Origin: Embiotoca jacksoni
Lineage: Eukaryota > Chordata > Actinopteri > Embiotocidae
Assembly: GCA_022577435.1 (NCBI GenBank)
Contig: JAKOON010000010.1
Coordinates: 19,944,024 to 20,008,023 of the forward strand
Length of the DNA: 64,000 bases
Direction: 5' to 3'
In this document: positions 25,479 through 37,800 of the stretch, one piece after another
How the letters are laid out: every line of letters begins with the position of its first letter
How positions within the stretch are numbered: the first letter of the stretch is position 1
Position numbers and translations under genes: made by a program
Notes under the pieces: model-generated
What the model saw: the letters and a program-made list of their open reading frames with translations, nothing else
What the model was told of the DNA's origin: nothing
The model's database searches: none

Positions 25479-25760
25479 ACTGGGTGCAGTCATTTTTGAA
25501 GTGCACAGTACGTGGGTGAGTTCCAGCAGGTGTGTTTTACTTGTGGTGAATACAGGATGAAAATCTGCTGTCAAACTCCGAGGAGGAAGATGTGTTTCAC
25601 ATACACAAAGCAACGTGTGGAGATATCTCCATCAGAGGAACGCATTAACAGTAAATAGAGGCTGGAGTATTAATATCAATCACAGCATCGTTGTCACGTC
25701 AGTTGCAACATCCTCCTCTCCTCTTATCCCCTTTCTCTCCTTCTGTCTTTGTTTTTCAGA

Positions 25761-26097
25761 GAGCAGATAACCCTAAGGCGCGGTGTCTGTCTGCATTTGT
25801 CTGAAAGAACAAGAGAGGGAGCAGCACAAATACCGCACAGCCAGACATCATGCAAGGAGAAACCTTCCCTCGTTGCAGAGTGCTGAAATGTTAGGACTGA
25901 AGAGCAAGTGTGTCAGATCAAATCAGCAGACTGTTTCCATCAGGGGGGGCGATAAGAGCTGCTTGACACTAGACTCTCTAACACCCAGCGTGTGGTTTAC
26001 GGCCCCTTTCAATCACAGCCCAGAAAAGACGCGTTAACGGATCCTTCATCAGCACTTTGTTTTTCTGCCACATTCAGCAATCCAGGAACGAGACGAA
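25761..26097 (+). other. Probable asphd2 5' UTR part of the first coding exon
   Basis: A polypyrimidine tract and CAG at 25758-25760 mark a likely acceptor. From there to the ATG at 26098 no intron donor stands out. The upstream non-coding exon was not located. Confidence 0.4.
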
Positions 26098-27844
26098 ATG
26101 GAGTGGTCACTGGAGAGCGTGAGGGAGATGGTGGCTGGAGGGATGCAGTCTATAAGGGAGTGTGAGATCTGTGCTTTTGCCATAGCCATGTGTGTCCTGC
26201 TGCTGTTTATGTGGTATTGTTACAGGGTGGGTCGCGAGCACGGCTCCAGCCCTCTGCGTGGGAGGTATCTGGCCGGGTCTGGCCGGATTGGAGGGGTGGT
26301 GGGGGGGTTCATGAGTTCAGACTGCCGTGGCAGAGGGAAGGGGAAGCACGGATCCATGCTGGAAGAGCAGAACGGCTTCGCTTTCTGCCAGTCGTCGGAG
26401 TGTTTCCGCTGTACCAGCGCCGGAGAGAGTCTGAACCAGAGGCTCTATCACAGCCTGCAGGATTACGCCAAGCGATACACCTGGTCAGGTATGGGCAGGG
26501 TGCACAAAGGAGTCCGTGACCAAGGCCGATACCTCAACAGCCGACCGACCATCCAGCGGCCGGAGGTCTTCTTCCTGCCCGACCTGCCGTCAGCCCCTTT
26601 CTTCTCTAGAGAAGTGCAGAGACACGACGTGGAGCTGCTTGAGCAGAGCTTCCCCGCCCTCCTGGCTGAGTTCGAGAGCATCTACCACCAACCTCCAGCC
26701 CGCAGTGGCTCTTCCCTCCCACCAGGGTGGAAATCCAACAGCACTCCTCGCGGGCAATGGTGGACCTACTACCTGGTCAACCAAGGCACCCCTCTGGTTC
26801 TTAATGTCAGGAGATGCCCGCGGGCCTGGAGGGTGCTGGGCCAGCTGCGCACATTCATCGCCAACAACGTGTTTGGAAACGCCTGCTTCTCCGTGCTGAC
26901 GCCTGGAGCTCTCATCACTGAGCATTACGGTCCAACAAATGTCAGGCTGCGCTGCCACCTGGGTAAGAGTTTAGCTGACCTGAAACTGACGAGGCTCATC
27001 GTGTATTTAACTCAACACAAGAGAAAATGATTGCAGTAATTAGCATATTTAAGCAGAGAGGAGGAGCAGCTCAGTGAATCAGCTGCTGTGGTGTTTAGAT
27101 TGAAGTCCTCAATTCTCTTGAGTCATGGGGCCACGTGGCTTTAATGTTGTGTGCAGCTTAAAAATCTATTGTTTTCACTGCACCTGAGCTTTCATTTATT
27201 TCCATCTGTACTCTGGGAGATGGCTATAAATAGTGATGTTTATTGTTTGTAGGCAGGATGTCTGATTTATAACAGTACACTAATGATGCGGGGCACTTTA
27301 AGAACTGTGCTGTTTGTGTTGGAAATGTCACCCGAGAGCACAAAATTCTTTAAAATTCAGGTTTTTTTGAAGTCTCCTAATGACGTATGGCTGGGCTTGT
27401 TATTTTTCTGTGGTAGGTCTCAGAGTGCCCCCTTCCTGTGAGCTCGTGGTCGGTGGAGAGCCACAGTGCTGGTCTGAGGGCAGCTGTCTGCTGTTTGACG
27501 ACTCCTTCCTCCACAGGGCTTTCCACGAGGGTAAGAAGGGATTAAAATTGAATCTTTTCTTGCACTGTGCCATTTTTTTCTTCCTGGATTGACCGAAAAG
27601 TGGTATAATCCAATAGCCAAGGAAAAAGGAGAGCCTTTTCAGTAAGAGTCTGTCTGGGTTTCAGTTCAATGACAAAATGGTGTTCTTGATCTTTGCTTTT
27701 TCCCCGTGTGCAGGCGGCGCGGAGGACGGCCCCAGGGTGGTCTTCATGGTGGACCTGTGGCACCCCAACGTGGCCGCCGCCGAGAGACAAGCCTTGGACT
27801 ACATTTTTACTCCAGGCCGTTTAGAGGACAAGGACGGGAAATAG
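26098..27844 (+). CDS. asphd2: Aspartate beta-hydroxylase domain-containing protein 2
   Basis: Exons 26098-26962, 27417-27530 and 27714-27844 join in phase (1, 1) to give 369 aa, which I recall as the human length. The protein is a type II membrane protein with a single span, ICAFAIAMCVLLLFMWYCY (about residues 24-42). The C-terminal half is an aspartyl/asparaginyl beta-hydroxylase-type, Fe(II)/2-oxoglutarate-dependent double-stranded beta-helix. Visible candidate metal ligands are His276 in EHYGPTN and His321 in SFLHRAFHEG. The 2OG-side strand follows at PRVVFMVDLWHP. In the AspH family an acidic iron ligand is absent, which fits. The substrate is unknown. The C-terminus extends a few residues (LEDKDGK) past the usual PGR end. 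A splice acceptor at 25758-25760 (TTTTTCAG) suggests a 5' UTR exon running into the ATG exon. Confidence 0.97.
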
Positions 27845-30800
27845 GTGTAAGTAAGAAACCATGTCCAAGCAAGACACGGATGGCATTTAGGGAAGTTTCT
27901 GTAAGATTGGGGAGCAACTCTTTTTCTGCCTCCAGACCAGCCCTCACATTCACTGTGTACATATTTTTCGGCTCATACAGTATTACTCATAACTCTTCTT
28001 AGCAAATGACCAAACATTGGGCCTCTTTTATCAATCGCGTTTTTGCCTCTATAGTTGTAAAATGCAGCTATACTTAAAAGCAAATACTTGCTTTTTTTTT
28101 TTTTTTGCATATCAATGAGCGATGTGACTGAACAGCAAAAATGTTGCCCAGCAATAAGTTCTCACCAAATATATTTTCCTGCATTTCCATTTTCTCTAAC
28201 TTTGGGCCAATTTCTGGAGCCAAGATTCTCCACACAGCTTGTGTCACTTTTATTTCAGTAGTTACCTAAAACAGTTCAACGGTATGCTGATAGAGAACAA
28301 AGTACATTACTCGTGTGATATTATAAAATAAAAAATAACGTGTCACTCTGTTGCTGTTATGCTTCACAGCATATATAGATCCATATTGGCCAACCCATTC
28401 TATTAGCTAAAAAATGAAGTGGAGTCACTGAGTAAGCGTTTATGAGCCCCATCATCTTCCCAGGCAGATCAGTATCACGGCAAATGTAATGTGTAATACA
28501 CCTGCCAGTCCACTAGAGAGTAGCTTGTTTTTGTGGCAGTTTTTGTGGCAGTTTTCATCGCTGCAACGTGAAAATTAGATGCACGTCACAAGAGGTGTGA
28601 CATAGGTCATTTGATGAGCGTCATGCTATGGAGGTCATTTGAGAAAATACAAAGGCAGTAAGGAGGCAAGAGGTGAAGTCCGGTGGCATAAGTCGCTGGC
28701 TTTCACCCAGGAGGCCAAGGTTGGAGTCTGCGAGAAAGTGGACTTGATTTCTTTAAAGCAACGTAGTTTTGGTGCCTAACCATAACCACGTGTTATTTTT
28801 CTCCTAAACCTAACCATGTGGTTTTGTTTTCACGATGTCCTCTAGTGGACTGTCGGATGTATTACAGGCTTTGTCGTGACACCGGGTCGTCCCAGGCCTT
28901 TAGAAAGGCACACAACGACATGTTACACCAACATACATTTCTACAAGGGCTAAAAATAATTTGGTAATTCAACCTTTTATATTTCTCAACACATCCACTA
29001 CAATTTTGAATCAAGCCAAGACACATTTGTGATGATGTTTGCGCAAGTTTCATTTGAAAAACTCACTTTCACATTTAACTTTGAGACTTTTTACATTGTT
29101 ATGAAGGACTGGACACTCTTCTGCTCACAGCATGATGACATAATGTCGTTATTGTAATGCCTGTTATAATTTATATAAAACCACAGCATAATTAATGATC
29201 AAATAAATGAATTATTGCAAGTTGGCCTACAAAAGGTTCTGATTACCACATTAAATAATGCCGGATCCTTCTTTACATCTAATTTTGAGTTGGGTTACTT
29301 ACATGATCCCCTGTTGGGATTCTGTAGCATTGTGACTGAATTGGCAACTGTTATATAGATATTCAGTGTAAAGATAAATATAATGCTTCATGTTATAATA
29401 GTTATAAATAACTTTTCTTTTGCTTATCAGTATTACAGCGAAGTGATTTATCCTTGTGTGATTTGGTAACTGAGGTCCAATGTCGATCATGATTTGAATG
29501 TTTACAGATGCCGCTAATGTCTCTGTCCCGACTCCTGCCAGTGTGGTGGTTCAATTGTGCTCCCCTTTGAGAATCAGTCCTGCTTTCACAAGACATGGTT
29601 AGATAAGCACATTTTTAGGTCACTTTGCGTGAGTCGGCCTGTGCTATAAAACTGGAGATGAAGTGTTTTTAGTAAAAGAAATTTACTAAATTCTTGTAAC
29701 TTGGTTGCATTTGATATCAGGTTTGTACTTCTGTAAATATGAGTGCGGTTACAAAAAAAAAAGAAAAAGTTGAATGGTCTGAGATGTTTTGAAATGATTG
29801 TCTTCAATGCTTTAACTATTGTGTTGTCCTGATTTATAGCTAAAGTGATTGCATTTCATTCTCCGTTTCGGAAAACCAACCACGACATCATTTTGATAGA
29901 TTAAATTTGTAAATTCTGTACAATGTTTATGAAGTACTATCTCTGTTGTTCTGTAATGTTTTTTTTCTTTTAATCACTGCAGTTTTGCAGCACCATACGG
30001 TCCATTATTAAAGCCACAATCCCTGATTATTCTACACCACCTCACGGATATGTCTAAAACGTAATGAAAATTAATCTTCCACAGCTTTAATAGCTCATTG
30101 CTGTTCAATATCTATTCAGTTCTAATGTTTATAAAGATCATTTAGGAGCTGTTTACATCATTGGATGACACTGACACTCACATTGAGCTGTCTGTAATTA
30201 GGTTCAAGATCAAAGAGTGCTGTTAATTCACCTTAGGATATATGAAAACTGTCATTCCCAAAGTATTTGCTTTACATATACAGTGATGGGGCAACCTTTT
30301 TGTTTACACTTGGATTAAGGATTTGTGCTTTAACACATTCTTGTGTGGATTTTGAACAGTATTTCTGTACATTTAATAAATGGTCGAGTATCTTATTTAA
30401 CCAGCTGGTGTCAGAAATCTCACTTTTACACAAACCTCACAGATTCACTGCGTGTGCATTCCCTCTACTACATTCTGCTGAAGGAAGCTTTCCAGGAGAA
30501 TAAAGTCTTCAGTGGAAGCGCCACTCTAGTATTGATCACCCACTTCTAATACTAAACTATATAAAGCAAACGGACAAAACAATCTGTGGCACCTCATCTC
30601 ATCCAGATGCAGTTTTATAGTCGTGACACAAGGAGGCGTAGCGGTCCAGTGATGTTGTCACTGCTCTGTTTTCTCATTATAACAGCATTTATTTCCTGTC
30701 AGACCTGTGTTGCCTCCAGGGGATATGAAGCACTAAAACTCTGAGGCAATAATGCATTTCAAATGAAAGCAGTAATGGCGTCATTACCCGTGGGTTCATA

Positions 30801-31768
30801 AAAAAATATACAAACAAGGTAATGCTTTCTCTGTAGAAAGAGGGTTTCCAACACAAATCGGTTTCCTTCACGATGCAATCTTTGCCTCTTCTCAACAGGT
30901 GTTTCACATGTGGGCCTGAAGCACTGGTGGTGGAAGGCACCAGTAAATGAGAGGCTGATCGGATAGACCACTTGCATAAGCTGCGCATTTTATGGGCACA
31001 GAATTATGTTCCTGTCCCAGTTCTTGAATAGTTATTATTACCGAAGTGATTAGTACACTACTAATGCCAAACCTGTGAAATAAGCTCTGTGTGGGCTCAA
31101 AGAGGAGCAAAAACACTGCGAGGGAAGACCAATTTAAATAAACATGTACAGTGTATGCACAATAGGATTATTCTTAGAGCAATGAGCATTAATACCACTG
31201 ACTCATTTTTTTTTTTGAATAATGAGCATGTATAGGTTCAGAAATGTAATAAAATGTATCTAATCTGGAGCTGTGTGGGCTGATGGATGGAGATCAGCAG
31301 GGTCCTTAGATGCAGCTGATGGAGATGTACATGGTCCCCAGACAAAATAATTAGACACACTTTTCATTCAAATGCAGGTGAGTACTAAAAAAAAAAGGAG
31401 ACAGAGCTGTTATTTTAGTGTCCAAATTTATATTATTGGATTATTCCACAGACCAATGAATTATAGCCGACTTCTTATGATAATTGTGGATCACTTTATT
31501 AGCTCTGAGTTTCTAATCTAATTTTATCTTTACTCTGTCATGGAAAAGTTTGCAGACCGGTGTTTTTTTTTTCTTACTACCGTTCACACCCACGCTACTG
31601 CCACGGTGCCCGAGACAAACACTCACATCAATGAAAAGGTGACGCGCTCCGCATCGACGTGAGTGCCGCTCTGTTTCGTTGTGTATGCGCGCTCCGTCCG
31701 CGCTGCCGCACAGCAATCAGGTGGTGAAATGTAGCTCAATTTAACGCTGGTAGGATCTGCTGGAGAAT
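27845..31768. other. asphd2 3' UTR and intergenic region
   Basis: The 3.9 kb stretch is AT-rich. It contains a 375 bp inverted-terminal-repeat element (28492-28866), listed separately. Several A-rich AATAAA-like sites occur in the first kilobase. From 31,600 the CpG content rises towards the cabp1 start, as expected for its promoter. I saw no other coding signal. Confidence 0.6.
28492..28866. mobile_element. Non-autonomous element with about 26 bp terminal inverted repeats and a tRNA-like core
   Basis: The left end TGTAATACACCTGCCAGTCC (28492-28511), followed by ACTAGAG, matches the inverse of the right end (28842-28866), which reads on the minus strand TGTAATACATCCGACAGTCC and then ACTAGAG. 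Only about three mismatches are seen. The interior has a block like polymerase III boxes: TGGCATAAGTCG at 28684 and GGTTGGAGTCT at 28719. It also has repeated CCTAACCATAACC-type text near 28778-28815. There is no open frame, and no target duplication was found. Confidence 0.65.
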
Positions 31769-31779
31769 ATGGGTCGACC

Positions 31780-31851
31780 ATGGAGAGAAAACAGCAAATG
31801 ATGTCGACGAACATCCCGCCGAGACGGACCAGACCAGATCCGCCGCAATGA
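31780..31851 (+). CDS. uORF overlapping the caldendrin start codon
   Basis: ATG at 31780 has a good context (GACCATGG). It opens a 23-codon frame that also contains in-frame ATGs at 31798 and 31801. The stop TGA (31849-31851) overlaps the caldendrin ATG (31848-31850) as ATGA. A second short uORF runs 31769-31801 in another frame. The arrangement would allow termination-coupled reinitiation. It lies in the 5' UTR only if transcription starts upstream of 31769, which is not shown. Confidence 0.45.
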   Translation: MERKQQMMSTNIPPRRTRPDPPQ

Positions 31852-34800
31852 GCGCCTCCTTCCCAAAATCTGATTCCACAACCTCTTTACTGAAATCATC
31901 CTCGGCGGCGAGGAGACCGACACACCTCCCCGAGCACACAGCAGAGAGCCGGAGAAGTCAGCATCACCACCCGCACCAGCATCACCACCGTCCCGCCGCA
32001 CTCCAGAGCAGCAGCAAAGCCGAGGAGTCCTTCTGGTCGGCCGAATGCGACATCAGTGCCCGGAGACCCCTTTGCCATCCCACCCTCGCCGGCAGCCAGG
32101 ACAGTAGTAATGATGCAGCCACTCGGGGCAAGTGCAAGTCACATGCTCCTCACAGCCAAGTTCCCGTTCCGCCAGAGCCAAACGGCGAGGCAGGCCGAGG
32201 TTTGAGGGAGCGCAGCAGGACGTCCAAACCCACACACCGCCACCACCGCAGGAAGCACGACCGAGAGGACCGTCCGCCGGCAGCAGGAACACCTGAACCT
32301 GAGCATCCCCGCCGCTGTCACCCCCGCCCGGTCCCCAGGGTGCCCTCTCTGTCGGATAGCAACGACGACAGGACTCCCCTCTGCGAGCCGAGGGACCATA
32401 AAGGGGCCAGTGGGGCCAATAGCGGTGGTCAGGTCAGCAGTCCATCCCCGTCCTCTAGCTCCCTGGTCCCGCTGTCCAGCAGGTCCTCTCGTCGCTCTCG
32501 GAGGTCCAGTGCTGCTTCCTCTGCATCCGATATCAATTTACGCACCATCCTCAATTCCCTCTTTGGCCAGGTAAGGCCCTGAAATATAGAGAAATTAAGT
32601 TTGGTCTGAATTAAAACACCTGACAAGCTTTGACAGTGACAAACCAAACCTAAATCTTATGTAAAACTTAATGCCTGTTTAAGGGGACTGGAGGTTTCTC
32701 AATGGATATAAATAACACCATACATGTCTTTAGTGATTCAGACTTTATCTAAAAGAATATGCAAAACAAAACAAAAAGCCTTGTTATGATTTAAATGCAG
32801 ATATGAAGTGGTTAACTTGTGCTTCTGGCTCCACTGACGTCCTGAATCAATATACCGTTAATGTGCTGTGATGCTGTCTGCAAACACTGTCATTACTGCA
32901 CAGATTTTTACATGGAAAAGCATAAACGCATTTATTTCTTATGTAATTTGTAAATACAGCACTACCTCCTTCAGACTTTCACAATCAGGTAGCCCCTTTT
33001 CTTATTTATGTTGATGTGATAAAAAGCCCCATATCAAAGAGATGGAACTCTTTGATGTGCTGATGTGTATTTGGTCAAAAGCACAAAAAAATGTTATACT
33101 TCTGCTGCTGCATCATCCAATCAGGAACGCTGCAGTGATTGTGTTTTGTGTTTGAAGGAAATCACGTTGATGTTTCTGCTGGTGGTGATGGAGGATCTAT
33201 TTTGAGCATGAATCTATTTATACAAATGAAAGGAGTTCAGCCTTATGTATGCTTGGATGGATTCTTACGGGTGCTGCACTTTTGCATAATTTGGGCTCTG
33301 TAAACACAACCAGCTTCAGTTTGAACATTGAGAATCCTCACAAAGCTCCAGCTTGCTGCTTCAACGACTGATAATGTTGTTTGTTGGGGGGCTTTTCTTG
33401 GTCTCCTTCACAGAAGTCAGAGTTTATTTACTTCCGTGATTGGGGTTTGAATTTCACTCAGATCATGAATCAGGTGACTCACATATGCCGTTGAAACAGG
33501 AAGCTCTCAGTGGTAAAATAGGCTCAGGATGGGAACAGAGATCATCCTTTGTGGCTGCAAGAGAAACATCTTCCCGTATAGTATAAAAGCCATTTCTACA
33601 AATAACCCATGAGTCAGTCTGCGAGCAGTTCTGTGAAAACATTAGTGTGACCTGAAAAAGATCTTTGATGAGGCAGCTACTGTGGATGGTGAGGAGTTCA
33701 ATGACGGGCAGAAATGTAACGCACGGTTTGAGAGATACTCACGTTGCCTTTGGCATGTTAAGTCTGAACAATACATTCAAAGTAAATATGATTTTCACTG
33801 CTGTGTCTGCAGGTATGGGTTTAACTGGTCAGAACGGAAATACACCTGAGCAGACTGTGATCAGGTAGCTGTGGATGAGAATTGTTTGAAATCTGTCTTG
33901 AAGGGAGCCAAATCCACAATGCGGAGAAAAAAACAACGCTTTTTTTTTTTAGGCCTGCTTCTTGCTTGTTCATCTGAATTTCACAGCAACAGCTAGACTA
34001 ACTGTATTCCTGCCTCTCACAGTTTTTATGTGTTTCTCTTTGGTGCCATTAGGCTGCTGTAGTTTAAGGTGACCTTGTCTTTGCCTGCAGAGGGCAGAGG
34101 AGGATGTGTGGGGGTGGAAAGCAGGAAAAACAAAAGGCACATGCAGAGAGATATATGAATTCAAATGCAATCTCGAGGTTGCAAACTGACAAATTATTCC
34201 AGTGCTTGAGAGTGCAGGTGAGGAGGACAGCAGGGCTGGAAATGGGTCATCACACAGTGTTCTTTTAAACTTGCCTGGTAGAGATTTTCACAGTCCAGAA
34301 AGAGCAAACGCCACACAGCATGTGTGCGACCCATACGTAAAAAGGTTCCTCGTCGGCTGCACATTTGTTGATAGTACTGTATATTTTCTGGAGGATAGCT
34401 GGAAACCCTTAATCCATTTCTCTTGTTTGTTCTGATGTTTGGTACCTTTGCTGAATTGTCTGCGCTGTTAGAATAACCAACAGTTTGGTCAGTGTGACAT
34501 CCAGGTGAAATATCTCCTAGGCGTCTCTTTTCCTTTAATAGGCATAATACAGTTTATGTCTTGGTCCACTTCCCTCTCTTATTTATTTTCTCACCCTTTT
34601 AGTTCTTCTCCCTCCTCTCCACACTCTCCCCCTCTCTACTCTCTACTCTCTACTCTTTTCACTCTCTACTCTCATCACTCTCTTACATTGGCGCTCTTAC
34701 TCTTGCTACATTCATTTACTCCAGAAAGTGTCGTACAGTGAACTTCACTGTTGGTTTTTTTTCAGCTGTATAGGCACAGGTTAGCACCCCAGTCTTCATG

Positions 34801-37800
34801 GGTCTTGCTGAAACCACACTTTGCGCTCCTCTAAAAACCCAAACTGCCAACTTAACGGGGATAAAGTCCTCATGGTCCTTTTCACTGCCTCTTTTGTACT
34901 TTGGTATGGGAAACTGCTTACACTGGCCTCTGAGAACGGTAAGACTGTCTTCAGTGTGTTGCACTATTACACTCTGAGTGTCCCAGGTTGTTTTGATGGG
35001 TTTTTTTTGTGGTGCATCTGAAACTAATGCTGTTAAATGAAAACGGACAGGATTGTGGTACTCTCAGAAATGTTGTTTATATCTTGGCAAAGTTTTCAAC
35101 AGTTGGTTTCAGTTCTGCTCAAAATGCAAATCGCACTGTAAACAGCCATGTTTTTTTTTTATAACACACAAAAATAGTCTAAATCAGTATGTTTCATGGC
35201 TATTCTCATTTTAAATTAAGAATATGAAAATGTATTGTTCCACTGCACTGTTTGTGTTTGGCTCTGGAAGTGTACTTCATAGTTTTAGACTTTAGAAGGC
35301 CTTTAGTGTATAACAGGAACTATTCCCGAAAAATAACTGCATGTCCTCTGACCATAATGCCTTTTGTGATCACAACACATGGCCTGTTCCCCAGCGCTTT
35401 AGCTCGCCTTTTCTCTGCGTCTCAGTGTGTTTACTGTTCCTGTGACCGTGTATAGGTGTGAGGTGCCAGTCTGTACAAAGTGGCAAGTAAACTGTTATGA
35501 ACAATGAGTGGAAAGTTGGCAACATGCTGTTTTATTGATGCAGTTTACCTTTCTGCCATGTTTTCATATTTTCAACATTGTTTCTCTCTCATACAACACA
35601 AATGCTCAACTGTTACAGTGTTTGTGTATTAAGCACACTTGTGTCTAAGCATTTAATATATTGCCATTTTGATAGAATAAAGTAAGTCAACAGTCACAAA
35701 CCCTCTCTCATCGTGTATCTTTATTCCATTGCTTTCTGTCTCTGCGCCCCTCTGGAAAGATGCTCCAGGATGCTGAGAGGAGACTCAGAGTGGTGCTGTC
35801 CTGTCAGGAGATGGGCCAGTCAGGGTATCTTGGGCCTTATCAGGACTCCATTGTTTCCATGACACAAAACTGCGTTCTCGTGAGCAACATACTGGGACAA
35901 ACCTGTGTCTTCCTGAGTAAAGGCGTGGCACAGTGCAGGCAGGCTGTACGTAAGTCTGGACAAACACCCTTTTTTTTTTTCTTTTTTTTATCTATTTTAA
36001 TATCAGCAGGCTGGAGTAGCAACTTTCACCATGAGGTTGTAGAAACTCTGTTTATCATCTGTTGATTGGTATCTTGTCAGCTATGAAAACTCTACTGTGG
36101 AAAATTCATGAAAATAAAAATAAATGCAACACCCATGAACCCAACTGCAGTCCTAACATTTGTTACACCAGCTAACCTTTCAGACTTATAAAGGTCAAAG
36201 GTTAAACTTTACTTTGTGCCTTGACTTGTGCAGTGAACGTGCAAAATATGTAATGAATATTGTGACATTTTGGGAAATAAGCTCAATATGCTGCTTCTTA
36301 TCAGAGCGTTTTGAGAGGATTTATCCTACTCTCATGTCAGTCAGTTAGATATGTAGTTGAAACCAGAAATTGGTCAGCTTAGAGCCAAGACTGGACAAAC
36401 AGCAAGCATGTCCCCGTCCAACGGGGCCAGCATCATTTTATAGTTTGTTTGCTTAATCCATACAAAAGGACAATAAAAACAGTATGTTTTGGTTTAAAGG
36501 GGTGTTTTAGAAAAGCTGATGACAAAGCTACGCCAGCTCTTTCCTCCAGTTTTCACTGTTTGTGCTACGCTAAGCTAACTGGCTGCTGGTTGTGGCTTCA
36601 TATTTACCACGTTATTATCTCTACCACAGTCTTATCAATATTCTCCTGTCTCAGCAGGAAAGTGAATAAGCATTCCCAAAAGGTCAAACTATTTGTTTAA
36701 GAACACTTGTGATACTCAGTTATCACACCGTCTGCACAAATCCACAGCTCATATACTGTGTGTCCTTGTATTCACTGTGGTAACTGGTGATGGTGGTGAT
36801 TTGCATGAAAAGAGTGAGCAGCTTTTAGATTTTGTGCTTTTATTGATTTTTGATGTGTCAGTGAAAACAGCACAGTATGAATTGATCAGACATGTCAGCG
36901 TAGCCAGTGATGGTTGATGGATTGACAGAAAAAGGGCTGACACCACTGTGCGTGCATCGGTGTTGGGTCGGCTGCTTCTTTGGGCTCATGTGCCGGCTGT
37001 GTTTTCTGTGTCAGTGGTTCCGGTCAGATAGTTCTTCTGGGCCTGATGTCAGCACTCAGTGTTGTGTTTACACTTCTTACTTATCCTGCTGTTAACCCCT
37101 GAAGGGCTCTGGGTTATGTCTCCCTCCCTGTCTGTCCTTTAAAGGTTGCGTTTATTGTAAGCAAGCGCTGAAAAAAATAGAAACAGTCACATTCTTCTGT
37201 GAACTCCAGGGTTATGGTTTCCAGTCATGTTTGATCGGGATCGACATGTTGATACTTCGAAGTTCTATCATCACGATGTGAGATCATTTCAGTTTGCTGT
37301 TGACATCTTTTACTGTTAGTTGAGGTTCGCAAGACAGCCGAGAATTGTTATGGAGAGAAGTGCCGATTTAGATTTGGCCATCACTCAAGTCACAGCGTTG
37401 TCAGCGGTATGTTTGCATTAAAGCTCAAATACAAAAGAGTATTTGTTATGATGAATAATCATCATCATATTGATGTTTTTCTTATGTGTCGTGAATTTGT
37501 TTTTTTACTGACCAACAATTAAATGTTTTTTTCTAATAGGACAGAGAGCTGCGGCCAGAAGAAATGGACGGTACGTCTTTTATTTCATACATTTTTAGTT
37601 TCTTTACTGAACTTAATGACTCAAACAAAATGGACTTTATTTTAACATGACTAAACAACAAAGGGTGTTGAAGTCGAATTGAACGAACATGTGAATTGAC
37701 ATTTGATGCCAGAATCTGTATTTATTAGTACAAACAACATGTAAGAAAAGGCAAGAAATGCAACTCAATTTCTAAAAGGATATGTGCTACTGTTGTTTAA

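Larger units (their letters stand above)
22581..25760. other. Divergent intergenic region between ggt5 and asphd2
   Basis: This holds the promoters of ggt5 (minus strand, GC-rich around 22700-22800) and asphd2 (+). It contains G-runs (23411-23420 and 24891-24899), T17 at about 23781-23801 and GT repeats near 25265-25287 and 25412-25476. A ZNF143-like site lies at 23562-23577. An upstream non-coding exon of asphd2 probably lies here but could not be fixed. Confidence 0.5.
32571..37539 (+). other. cabp1 intron 1 (5 kb)
   Basis: Besides the alternative exons, the intron contains a CTCTACT-type tract (about 34626-34690) and a fold-back miniature element (36263-36686). The rest is unique-looking AT-rich sequence. 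Confidence 0.75.

Noticed and set aside
26516..26958. Frames of 127 and 122 codons overlapping asphd2
   Set aside because: They are alternative-frame shadows of asphd2 exon 1. The asphd2 frame matches the family along its whole length.
31741..32399. Several antisense open frames over the caldendrin exon
   Set aside because: They are explained by high GC in the real exon and have no start context or family match.
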